Assembly: GCA_023444765.1 (NCBI GenBank)
Contig: JAEXLY010000009.1
Span: 1-10,945 of the forward strand
From: Pseudomonadota bacterium
GTDB lineage: Bacteria > Pseudomonadota > Gammaproteobacteria > Xanthomonadales > Xanthomonadaceae
Reading direction: 5' to 3'
DNA: 10,945 nucleotides
Each line of letters starts with the position of its first letter. Within the stretch, counting starts at the first letter, position 1. The notes beneath the pieces are model-generated. The model saw only the letters and a program-made list of their open reading frames with translations. It did not search any database and was not told the origin of the DNA. Below, one piece after another: positions 4,967-10,945 of this stretch. A program made the translations under genes and the position numbers.

Positions 4967-7372
4967 ATGCCGCCGATGGCGAAAACTCCAAGCAAGCGCG
5001 GCGCTGGTCGCGGAAAAGGACGGGGCGAGGGTCCCGCGTCGGGCCAGGGCCCGCAACGCAAGCGTGCCGGCCGCGGCAACCAGCCCGGCTGGCTGCCGCC
5101 GGCGCCGCCGGCGCCACGGGCGGGCGGGACCAAGGCCGAACGCCGTTCGCACCGGTTCGTCGATCCGCACGCAGGGCGCGAGGCCGAGCGCTATGCCGAA
5201 CCGATCGCCAGCCGCGAGGCCATCCTCCAGGTGCTGGGCGAAGCCGATGGCCCGCTGACGATGGAGATGCTGGCCGAGCGGCTGGACCTCACGGCGCCCG
5301 ACCGCGCCGCGGCGCTGGGCAAGCGTCTGGGCGCCATGGTCCGCGACGGCCAGTTGCTCCAGAACCGCCGCGGCGGCTACGTGCCGGCCGGCCCGCTGGA
5401 CCTGATCGCCGGTACCGTCATCGCCAACCCCGATGGGTTCGGTTTCCTGCGCCCGGACAAGGGCGTGGGCGACGACCTGTTCCTGCCCCCGTTCGAGATG
5501 CGCAAGGTCATGCACGGCGACCGTGCCATGGCCAGTGTCACCGGCATGGATCGCCGCGGGCGCCGCGAGGGCGTCATCGTCGAGGTGCTCGAACGGCGGC
5601 TCAATCGTCTGATAGGACGCTTCACCATCGAATCGGGCATCAGCTTCGTGGTGCCGGACGACCGCCGCATCCAGCGCAACGTGCAGGTTCCCTCGGATGC
5701 ACGGTTGGGCGCGGAGCATGGGCAACTGGTGGTCTGCGAGATCACCACCCCCGCCGACGAGCGGCGCCCGCCCATCGGCAAGGTGCTCGCTGTGCTGGGC
5801 GATGCGCTGACACCGTCGCTGGTGGTGGAGGCGGCGATCCACGGCCACGAACTGCCGCACGAGTTTCCGGCCACGGTCCTGGCCGAGGCCGCCGCGGTGC
5901 CGCTGGAGGTGGATGCCCACACCGCGGCCGGTCGCCTGGACCTGCGCCAGCTTCCGCTGGTGACCATCGACGGCGAGGACGCGAAGGACTTCGACGATGC
6001 CGTCTACTGCGAGCCCAACGCCCGCGGTTTCCGCCTGATCGTCGCGATCGCGGACGTATCGAGCTACGTGCGCCCCGGGCGGCCGCTGGACGACGAAGCG
6101 CAGCTTCGCGCCACCAGCGTGTACTTCCCCGGCTTCGTCGTGCCGATGCTGCCCGAGACGCTGTCCAACGGCATCTGCTCGCTCAACCCGCAGGTCGACC
6201 GCCTTTGCTTCGTCTGCGACATGCAGGTCGACCGCGACGGCGAGGTGGTGCAATCCGAGTTCCACGAGGCGGTGATGCGCTCCCACGCGCGCCTGACCTA
6301 CACCCAGGTGTGGAGGGCGGTGGGCGAGGGCGACCTCGACGCGCGCGAGCAGATCGGTTCGCTGCTGCCCCACGTCGACCGGCTGCACCAGCTGTACAAG
6401 GTGCTGGCCAAGGCGCGCGCCAGGCGCGGCGCGATCGAGTTCGAAAGCTCCGAAGTGCGCTTCGTTCTCGACAATCGCGGCGAGGTGGTCCAGGCCGGGA
6501 TGCTCCAGCGCAACGACGCGCACAAGCTGATCGAGGAATGCATGATCGCGGCCAACGTGGAGGCCGCGAAGTTCCTGCTGCAGGCGGAGATGCCGGCGCC
6601 CTACCGCATCCACGACAAGCCGCCGGAGTCCAAGTACGCCGACCTGCTCGAGTTCCTCAAGGAGTTCGCGCTGCGCATGCCGGCCTGGGGCAGGCTGCAT
6701 CCCAAGGATTTCGCCAGCCTGCTGAAGAAGGTGCGTGACCGACCCGACGCCACCCTGCTCGAGTCGGTGATCCTGCGCAGCCAGAGCCAGGCGGTGTACT
6801 CGCCCGACAACATCGGCCATTTCGGCCTGGCCCTGCAGGCGTATGCGCACTTCACCTCGCCGATCCGGCGCTATCCCGACCTGCTGGTGCACCGCGCGAT
6901 CAAGCACGTGCTGAGGCGCGGCCGCCGCGAGGCCTTCCACAGCCCGAGCGAGATGGCGTCTCTGGCGCTGCAGTGCTCCGAACGCGAGCGTCGCGCCGAC
7001 GAGGCCGAGCGCGAGGTGGACGAGCGTTACCGTGCGGCCTGGATGGAGCAGCACGTTGGCGGCGAGTTCGACGGCACGATCAGCGGCGTGACCAGTTTCG
7101 GACTGTTCGTGGAACTCGACCAGTCCAAGGTCAACGGCCTGGTGCACGTCACCCAGCTGCCCAACGACTTCTATCACTTCGACCCGGTGCGCAAGACACT
7201 GACCGGAGAGCGCATGGGACGCGAGTTCCGGCTGGGCGACCGGGTGAGCATCATTGTGCTCAAGGCCAGCCTGGAGGAGCGCAAGATCGACTTCCGCCTG
7301 GCGGGAGAACGCAACGCCAAGGCGCCGCCGACGCGCGGCCAGCCCGCGAAGCGGAAGAAGCAGAAGTACTAG
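4967..7372 (+). CDS. rnr: Ribonuclease R (3'-5' exoribonuclease)
   Basis: Processive 3'-5' hydrolytic exoribonuclease of the RNB (RNase II/R) family, 801 residues (E. coli RNase R 813), degrading structured mRNA and rRNA. Seen: a Lys/Arg/Gly/Pro-rich N-terminus (1-60), a helix-turn-helix-like segment (SREAILQVLGEADGPLTMEM), cold-shock domains (about 140-290, including NPDGFGFLRPD), the RNB domain with TIDGEDAKDFDDAVYCE giving the metal-binding Asp335, Asp341, Asp343 and Asp344, a FTSPIRRYPDLLVHR segment, and an S1 domain from about 696 (GTISGVTSFGLFVELD). The tail is a short basic KRKKQK. ATG 4967 is used; ATG 4976 (codon 4) is equally possible since neither has a Shine-Dalgarno. It is divergent from tRNA-Leu and followed by rlmB, the same order as in E. 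coli. Confidence 0.97.
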   Translation: MPPMAKTPSKRGAGRGKGRGEGPASGQGPQRKRAGRGNQPGWLPPAPPAPRAGGTKAERRSHRFVDPHAGREAERYAEPIASREAILQVLGEADGPLTMEMLAERLDLTAPDRAAALGKRLGAMVRDGQLLQNRRGGYVPAGPLDLIAGTVIANPDGFGFLRPDKGVGDDLFLPPFEMRKVMHGDRAMASVTGMDRRGRREGVIVEVLERRLNRLIGRFTIESGISFVVPDDRRIQRNVQVPSDARLGAEHGQLVVCEITTPADERRPPIGKVLAVLGDALTPSLVVEAAIHGHELPHEFPATVLAEAAAVPLEVDAHTAAGRLDLRQLPLVTIDGEDAKDFDDAVYCEPNARGFRLIVAIADVSSYVRPGRPLDDEAQLRATSVYFPGFVVPMLPETLSNGICSLNPQVDRLCFVCDMQVDRDGEVVQSEFHEAVMRSHARLTYTQVWRAVGEGDLDAREQIGSLLPHVDRLHQLYKVLAKARARRGAIEFESSEVRFVLDNRGEVVQAGMLQRNDAHKLIEECMIAANVEAAKFLLQAEMPAPYRIHDKPPESKYADLLEFLKEFALRMPAWGRLHPKDFASLLKKVRDRPDATLLESVILRSQSQAVYSPDNIGHFGLALQAYAHFTSPIRRYPDLLVHRAIKHVLRRGRREAFHSPSEMASLALQCSERERRADEAEREVDERYRAAWMEQHVGGEFDGTISGVTSFGLFVELDQSKVNGLVHVTQLPNDFYHFDPVRKTLTGERMGREFRLGDRVSIIVLKASLEERKIDFRLAGERNAKAPPTRGQPAKRKKQKY

Positions 7373-7376
7373 AACG

Positions 7377-7466
7377 GTGATCCGTGATTCGTGATTGGTG
7401 ATTCGAAAGCCAACGCGAAGCGGATTCCCGTTCTTTCCAGCCACCAGTCACGAATCACCAGTCACG
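7377..7466. repeat. Inverted array of GTGATTC-type heptamers
   Basis: Four head-to-tail 7-mers on the plus strand (GTGATCC, GTGATTC, GTGATTG, GTGATTC; 7377-7404) face three more plus a partial copy on the minus strand (7441-7466). Bases 7390-7405 can pair with 7451-7466 as a 16-pair stem with one G-U and a 45-base loop. The array starts four bases after the rnr stop and ends four bases before the rlmB ATG. Heptameric repeats of this kind are common between genes in Xanthomonadaceae. Confidence 0.88.
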
Positions 7467-7470
7467 TCGC

Positions 7471-8232
7471 ATGTCAAAGCAGAACCAGTGGATCGTCGGC
7501 ATCAATGCGGTGGCCTCGGCCGTCGAACACGACGCCGAGCACGTGCGCGAGGTGCTGGTCGAGGCCGGCGCGAAGAACCCGCGCCTGGCCGAGATCGAAT
7601 CGGCCGCGCGCCGCCGCGATATCGATGTGCGCCGGGTCGCGCAGCAGGCGCTGGACGGCGTCGCGGGCGGCGTGCGCCACCAGGGCGTCGCCGCGCGCTA
7701 CGCGGCCGCGAAGACCTGGGACGAGCACGACCTGTCCGAACTGGTCGAACAGGCCGGTGGCCGCGCGCTGCTGCTGGTGCTCGACGGCGTGCAGGATCCG
7801 CACAACCTCGGCGCCTGTCTGCGCAGCGCCGCGGCGGCGGGGGTGACCGCGGTGGTGATCCCCAAGGACAAGGCGGTGCAGGTCAACGCCACGGTGCGCA
7901 AGACCTCCGCGGGCGCTGCCGACAGCATCCCGGTCGTGCGCGTCACCAACCTGTCGCGCACGCTGGCCGAGCTGCAGAAACTCGGTGTCTGGATCTACGG
8001 GCTGGTCGGGGACGCGCAGGCCTCGCTGTATGCGCTCGACCTGACCGGCAACGTGGCGCTGGTGCTGGGCGGCGAGGCCGACGGCCTGCGCCGTCTCACC
8101 CGCGAGCATTGCGACCAGCTGGTGTCGATCCCCATGCCGGGACTGGAAACTTCGCCCGGCGTGGAAAGTCTGAACGTGTCGGTGGCGGCTGGCGTCACCC
8201 TGTTCGAAGCCGTGCGCCAGCGCAAGGGCTGA
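7471..8232 (+). CDS. rlmB: 23S rRNA (guanosine-2251-2'-O)-methyltransferase RlmB
   Basis: SpoU-class (SPOUT, trefoil-knot) methyltransferase that places the 2'-O-methyl group on G2251 of the 23S P-loop using S-adenosylmethionine. 253 residues (E. coli 243). Seen: the N-terminal rRNA-binding substrate domain (WIVGINAVASAVEH, through VRHQGVAARY) and the three SpoU motifs LDGVQDPHNLGACLRSA, ALVLGGEADGLRRLTREHCD and SLNVSVAAGVTLFEAVRQR. Between IPMPG and SLNVS there are eight residues (LETSPGVE) where E. coli has three, an insertion next to the knot. No Shine-Dalgarno is visible: the bases before ATG 7471 belong to the heptamer array. Probably co-transcribed with rnr. Confidence 0.95.
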   Translation: MSKQNQWIVGINAVASAVEHDAEHVREVLVEAGAKNPRLAEIESAARRRDIDVRRVAQQALDGVAGGVRHQGVAARYAAAKTWDEHDLSELVEQAGGRALLLVLDGVQDPHNLGACLRSAAAAGVTAVVIPKDKAVQVNATVRKTSAGAADSIPVVRVTNLSRTLAELQKLGVWIYGLVGDAQASLYALDLTGNVALVLGGEADGLRRLTREHCDQLVSIPMPGLETSPGVESLNVSVAAGVTLFEAVRQRKG

Positions 8233-8251
8233 ATCCACGGGAGGAAGGTCG

Positions 8252-8503
8252 ATGATCGCGGCGCTGGCGTGGCAGGACTGGTTGGGATTCGCCGGCGCGG
8301 CGCTGATGCTGCTGGCCCTGTTCCTGCACCTGTTCGCAGCGGGCGAGAGGCGCGGTGGCACGCGCGCATTGCTGGGCCTGCTGGGCGCGGCCGCGCTGTT
8401 GCCGGCCGCCATCGCGCGCTTCAATCCGGCGCTGTTCTTCCTGCTGGTGGCCTGGGTGCTGTTGAACGCCTACCGTCTGTTCCGCGCGCCCGGCGGGCGC
8501 TGA
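8252..8503 (+). CDS. Small membrane protein (CBU_0592-like)
   Basis: Integral membrane protein of 83 residues, function unknown. Seen: three hydrophobic segments, about 11-29 (GFAGAALMLLALFLHLFAA), 39-54 (ALLGLLGAAALLPAAI) and 58-76 (NPALFFLLVAWVLLNAYRL), with Arg-rich connectors. A clear Shine-Dalgarno GGAGGA (8240-8245) lies six bases before the ATG. The gene starts 19 bases after rlmB, so it is likely the third gene of that operon. The pattern resembles short CBU_0592-type membrane proteins; that name is tentative. Confidence 0.72.
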   Translation: MIAALAWQDWLGFAGAALMLLALFLHLFAAGERRGGTRALLGLLGAAALLPAAIARFNPALFFLLVAWVLLNAYRLFRAPGGR

Positions 8504-8549
8504 GGATCGCGTTCCGCCGGTCGGCGGGTGGCGTGCGAAGATGCGCCGG

Positions 8550-8593
8550 CGCGGGGACGACCCCGCGTCTTTGCCTGTTCCGGGGACGACCCC
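8550..8593 (+). ncRNA. Guanidine-II riboswitch (mini-ykkC)
   Basis: Two hairpins with identical ACGA loops: P1 CGCGGGG-ACGA-CCCCGCG (8550-8567) and P2 GGGG-ACGA-CCCC (8582-8593), joined by a 14-base linker. This is the mini-ykkC architecture, in which two ACGR-loop stems bind guanidinium. The Shine-Dalgarno GGAGG (8603-8607) follows P2 by nine bases, as expected for control of translation initiation: the hairpins dock on ligand binding and free the ribosome site. The downstream gene is a guanidinium exporter, which makes the call nearly certain. Confidence 0.95.
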
Positions 8594-8614
8594 ATCGACG
8601 ATGGAGGTTGCACC

Positions 8615-8935
8615 ATGTCCTGGATCATCCTGCTGCTGGCCGGCATGTTCGAGATCGGCTGGGCGATCGGGCTGAAGTACACCCATGGTTTCACCCGCCT
8701 CTGGCCGACCCTCGGCACGGTCGCCGCGATGGGCGTCAGCCTCGCGCTGCTTGGAATCGCGATGAGGTCGCTGCCGGTCGGGACGGCCTACGCGGTGTGG
8801 GTGGGCGTGGGCGCCGTCGGGACGGCGATCCTGGGCATCGTGCTGCTGGGCGAGCCGGCCAACCCGGGACGTCTGGCCAGCCTCGGCCTGATCGTGCTGG
8901 GCATCATCGGGCTGAAGCTGGCATCGCCCGGTTAG
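8615..8935 (+). CDS. gdx: Guanidinium exporter Gdx (SugE), SMR family
   Basis: Small multidrug resistance family transporter of the Gdx subtype, 106 residues. It works as a dual-topology dimer in the inner membrane, exchanging guanidinium for protons. Seen: four transmembrane segments; Glu13 in FEIGWAIGLKYTHGF, the essential substrate/proton-coupling acid; the signature SLPVGTAYAVWVGVGAVGTA; and GIVLLGEPANPGRLASLGLI with VLGIIGLKL at the end. It is very close to E. coli SugE, without the features of the EmrE multidrug subtype. ATG 8615 is preferred over the upstream in-frame GTG at 8528 because GGAGG lies seven bases before it and the upstream stretch is the riboswitch. Confidence 0.96.
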   Translation: MSWIILLLAGMFEIGWAIGLKYTHGFTRLWPTLGTVAAMGVSLALLGIAMRSLPVGTAYAVWVGVGAVGTAILGIVLLGEPANPGRLASLGLIVLGIIGLKLASPG

Positions 8936-8991
8936 CGGGCGATGGATGCGCGTCGGCGCACGTTGGCCCGGGCTGCAGTGCGGCATGCGAT

Positions 8992-9025
8992 GCGTCGGGC
9001 GCGGCGGCCGCACCTCGCCCGACGC
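8992..9025. terminator. Hairpin between convergent gdx and the H1-like gene
   Basis: A perfect 10-pair inverted repeat (GCGTCGGGCG / CGCCCGACGC) with a 14-base loop lies 56 bases after the gdx stop and 12 bases beyond the end of the opposing gene. There is no T-tract on either side, so it is at best a weak intrinsic terminator or an RNA 3'-end stabiliser. Confidence 0.4.
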
Positions 9026-9037
9026 CCGTGGGGGCGC

Positions 9038-10132
9038 TCAGTTGTCCGTCCGGTTGCGGCGGTCGCGCTTGCCCTGATTGATGCGGTCGTGGGTGCTGAT
9101 GCTGCCCTGGTTGGCCGGCAGCCGCATTTCGGCCGCGTGCAGGCGCTTGGCCCGGCGCGCCGCGCTGTCCGACTGGTAACCCGGGCTGCCCGCAGTGGCG
9201 GCCTCGCCACCGATGTCGGCCCAGGGCTTGGGCTCGCTGTCGCGGGCCTGCTTGGCTTCGAGTAGCGCCTGGGTCTGCGCCAGGGCCTGCTCGGGCGTGA
9301 GCGGGCGCTTGCGCGGGCGACGCGTGCGCGACCCTGCGGCAGGGGCTGTGTCGCCGCCGGCACGGCGGTCGGAGGACGCCTGCGAAGCAGTCCGGAAGCG
9401 CTGGCTGCCGGCTGACGAGGTGTCCGGCTGCCCCGAGGCCGGCACCTTCGGGGTGGAGGCCCTGGTGTCCGCCTTGCCGGTCCGCCTGTCGCCGGACTGC
9501 CTGCCGCGGTCCGGCTGCCCGTTCGACTGCGGCGCCTTTGCCGTCTTCCTGCCCACGGCCGTCGTGGAGGCCGTCTTCTTTTCCAGGCGGCTCCCGGCCG
9601 CCTTCCTGGTGACGGCTTGACCGGCCCGGCTACGCGTGGTGCCGGTCTTCGCAGCTGCCTTCTTCGCGGCTGCCTTCTTCGTCGCGGCCTTCTTCGTTGC
9701 GGCCTTCCCGGTCGAGGTCTTCCTGGCCGTGGCTTTCCTTGTCGCCGATTTCGTTGCGACCTTCCGGGTGGCCACCTTTTTCGGGACGGTCTTCTTCGAT
9801 GCGGTCTTGCGCGAGCCCGCCGCTGGACGGTCCAGCTCACGCAGGTGCGTCTCGAAGCGGCCAAGGATGTCGGCCATCAGTTCGGCCTTGTCCTTGCTGC
9901 GCTGGTTGGCGGTGCCGCTGGTGCCGCGCTTGCTGCCCGTCCGGGTGCGGGAGTCCAGCTTCTGCCTGCGCACCAGGTCGCGGGCGCGGGCGCGCGCGGC
10001 GCGGGCGCGGGTGATGCGGGTGGCCAGGGCCTTGGCGTCGAGCTGGCGCAGCCCGTTCACCCGGCTCTCGTCGTACAGCGCCATCTCCTTCTGGTTGAGC
10101 AGCTGGCGGGCCTTGGCGCGGGTGATCGGCAT
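9038..10132 (-). CDS. Histone-H1-like Lys/Ala-rich basic protein
   Basis: Highly basic 364-residue protein, probably nucleic-acid binding; no known enzymatic domain. Seen: an N-terminal helical module (1-58: TRAKARQLLNQKEMALYDES, then a run of Arg/Ala helices to LVRRQ), a second helix (81-100, AELMADILGRFETHLREL), an H1-like low-complexity region with KKxA/ATKK blocks (107-162), a polar disordered stretch (163-275), a helix LTPEQALAQTQALLEAKQAR, and a C-terminal module ending STHDRINQGKRDRRN. The two conserved-looking ends flanking a disordered middle suggest a defined protein rather than chance. GAGGAG (10141-10146) lies eight bases before ATG 10132. It follows rnt on the same strand after about 100 bases. 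I recognise the type in xanthomonads but know no function; nucleoid or RNA binding is inferred. Confidence 0.82.
   Translation of the reverse strand: MPITRAKARQLLNQKEMALYDESRVNGLRQLDAKALATRITRARAARARARDLVRRQKLDSRTRTGSKRGTSGTANQRSKDKAELMADILGRFETHLRELDRPAAGSRKTASKKTVPKKVATRKVATKSATRKATARKTSTGKAATKKAATKKAAAKKAAAKTGTTRSRAGQAVTRKAAGSRLEKKTASTTAVGRKTAKAPQSNGQPDRGRQSGDRRTGKADTRASTPKVPASGQPDTSSAGSQRFRTASQASSDRRAGGDTAPAAGSRTRRPRKRPLTPEQALAQTQALLEAKQARDSEPKPWADIGGEAATAGSPGYQSDSAARRAKRLHAAEMRLPANQGSISTHDRINQGKRDRRNRTDN
9654..9713 (-). repeat. 15-bp tandem repeats coding KKAAA/KKAAT blocks
   Basis: Four adjacent 15-base units (9654-9668, 9669-9683, 9684-9698, 9699-9713) on the pattern GCTGCCTTCTTCGTC encode the Lys-Lys-Ala-Ala-Thr/Ala pentapeptides of the H1-like protein. 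The fourth is degenerate. The array is prone to in-frame length change. Confidence 0.85.
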
Positions 10133-10232
10133 CGGTGCATCTCCTCTCGTGCGTTGGTCACGAGTGGATCACAGCGGATGTGCAGTCCGGGTCGACGGTC
10201 GGCAGGGACGCGAACCGGCAACGGCGCGGCAC

Positions 10233-10868
10233 TCAGGCGCGTTGCGGCGTCGGCCAGGCGTTGACGATGGTGCAGAAGAGCTTCGCCGTCTGTTCGGCAT
10301 CGTATAGCGCCGAATGCGCGTCCTCGCTGCTCCAGTCGAAGCCCGCGGCCTGGACCGCGCGGGCGAGTACGGTCTGGCCATAGGCGACCCCCGCCAGGGT
10401 GACGGTGTCGAACACGCTGAAGGGATGGAACGGATTGCGCTTGTGCCCGGTCCTGGCGACCGCCGCATTGAGGAAATTGAGGTCGAAGTGGGCGTTGTGG
10501 CCGACGAGGATCGCGCGCTGGCAACCATGCCTGCGTACCGCCGCGCGCACGCCCGCGAACACGTGGTCCAGCGCCTCGCGCTCGGGTTTTGCGAACCGGA
10601 AGGGATGGTCGATGTCGATGCCGGTGACCTCCAGCGACTGCGGATCGATGTCGGTCCCCGGCGCCGGCACGACATGGGCGCTGGTGGCCGGTCCCGGGAC
10701 CAGGACCCCGTCCCCGTCCACGTCCAGCGGAACCGCGGCGATCTCCAGCAGCGCGTGCCGATTCCAGTCGAAGCCGCCGGTTTCCACGTCCACGACCACC
10801 GGCAGGTAGCCGCGGAAGCGACGCGTGAGCAGGCTGATTCTGGCGGCAGGCGCGGTGGCGTTTTCCAT
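10233..10868 (-). CDS. rnt: Ribonuclease T
   Basis: DEDDh-family 3'-5' exoribonuclease that trims tRNA CCA ends and matures 5S and 23S rRNA 3' ends. 211 residues, close to E. coli RNase T (215). Seen: ExoI VVVDVETGGF with Asp27 and Glu29, ExoII GHNAHFDLNFL with Asp129, and ExoIII HSALYDAEQTAKLF with His185 and Asp190. The spacing equals that of E. coli RNase T (D23, E25, D125, H181, D186) shifted by four. Also seen: GYLPVVVDVETGGFDWNRHA with the basic N-terminal approach, and HPFSVFDTVTLAGVAYGQTV typical of the family. ATG 10868 is used although only a weak Shine-Dalgarno is visible upstream. Probably dimeric, as known for the family. Confidence 0.95.
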   Translation of the reverse strand: MENATAPAARISLLTRRFRGYLPVVVDVETGGFDWNRHALLEIAAVPLDVDGDGVLVPGPATSAHVVPAPGTDIDPQSLEVTGIDIDHPFRFAKPEREALDHVFAGVRAAVRRHGCQRAILVGHNAHFDLNFLNAAVARTGHKRNPFHPFSVFDTVTLAGVAYGQTVLARAVQAAGFDWSSEDAHSALYDAEQTAKLFCTIVNAWPTPQRA

Positions 10869-10945
10869 GTGCGAAGCCTAGCAGAGCACGCGCTTGCACC
10901 CTCGCGGGACGCGAGCGGCGGCGTCGCGCGGCGGGCGCCCATGGC

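Noticed and set aside
7377..7466. CRISPR-like array between rnr and rlmB
   Set aside because: The units are 7 bases, contiguous, without spacers, and in inverted orientation; no cas genes are present.
8528..8614. N-terminal extension of Gdx from GTG 8528
   Set aside because: The stretch is the riboswitch and ribosome site. The protein from ATG 8615 already matches the full length of the SugE family.

Overview
The window reads as a chromosomal segment of a very GC-rich gammaproteobacterium of the Xanthomonadales/Lysobacteraceae type (Luteimonas, Lysobacter or Thermomonas-like). This is inferred from base composition, the rnr-rlmB gene order, tandem GTGATTC-type heptamers between genes, and an alanine/lysine-rich histone-H1-like protein typical of that family. 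No mobile element, phage gene or CRISPR array is visible, and no gene-free stretch exceeds about 240 bases.

Region 1 (1-2266) holds envelope genes. A DUF4142 lipoprotein (+) converges on a Y-X4-D 'secreted repeat' lipoprotein (-), with a strong hairpin between them. A coiled-coil stress-type gene (+) follows; it lacks a credible start and is frameshifted near 2150.

Region 2 (2352-4640) looks like a low-oxygen or stress module. It has a CBS-domain protein with a flavodoxin-like protein downstream (-), a universal stress protein (+) and a phosphoribosyltransferase (-). Each of the three transcription units is preceded by a Crp/Fnr-type palindrome of the form TTGACCnnnrTCAA, 53-57 bases from the start codon, so they are probably co-regulated. 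The stress protein and the phosphoribosyltransferase face each other and appear to have lost both 3' ends in one deletion near 3880, leaving them joined tail to tail.

Region 3 (4771-8503) is RNA metabolism. tRNA-Leu(CAG) (-) has its own promoter and terminator. Divergent from it are ribonuclease R and the 23S rRNA Gm2251 methyltransferase RlmB, then a small membrane protein. An inverted array of heptamers fills the rnr-rlmB gap up to the rlmB start codon.

Region 4 (8550-8935) is a compact guanidine-response unit: a guanidine-II (mini-ykkC) riboswitch with two identical ACGA hairpins controls a Gdx/SugE guanidinium exporter.

Region 5 (9038-10868) is on the minus strand: ribonuclease T (rnt), then a histone-H1-like basic protein. 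The last 77 bases hold only the rnt upstream region.

The most useful points are the three equally spaced Fnr-type boxes, the fused and truncated convergent gene pair, the riboswitch, and two frameshifts that look like the same 2-base contraction of a GCGC run. The frameshifts could be real slippage or assembly error.
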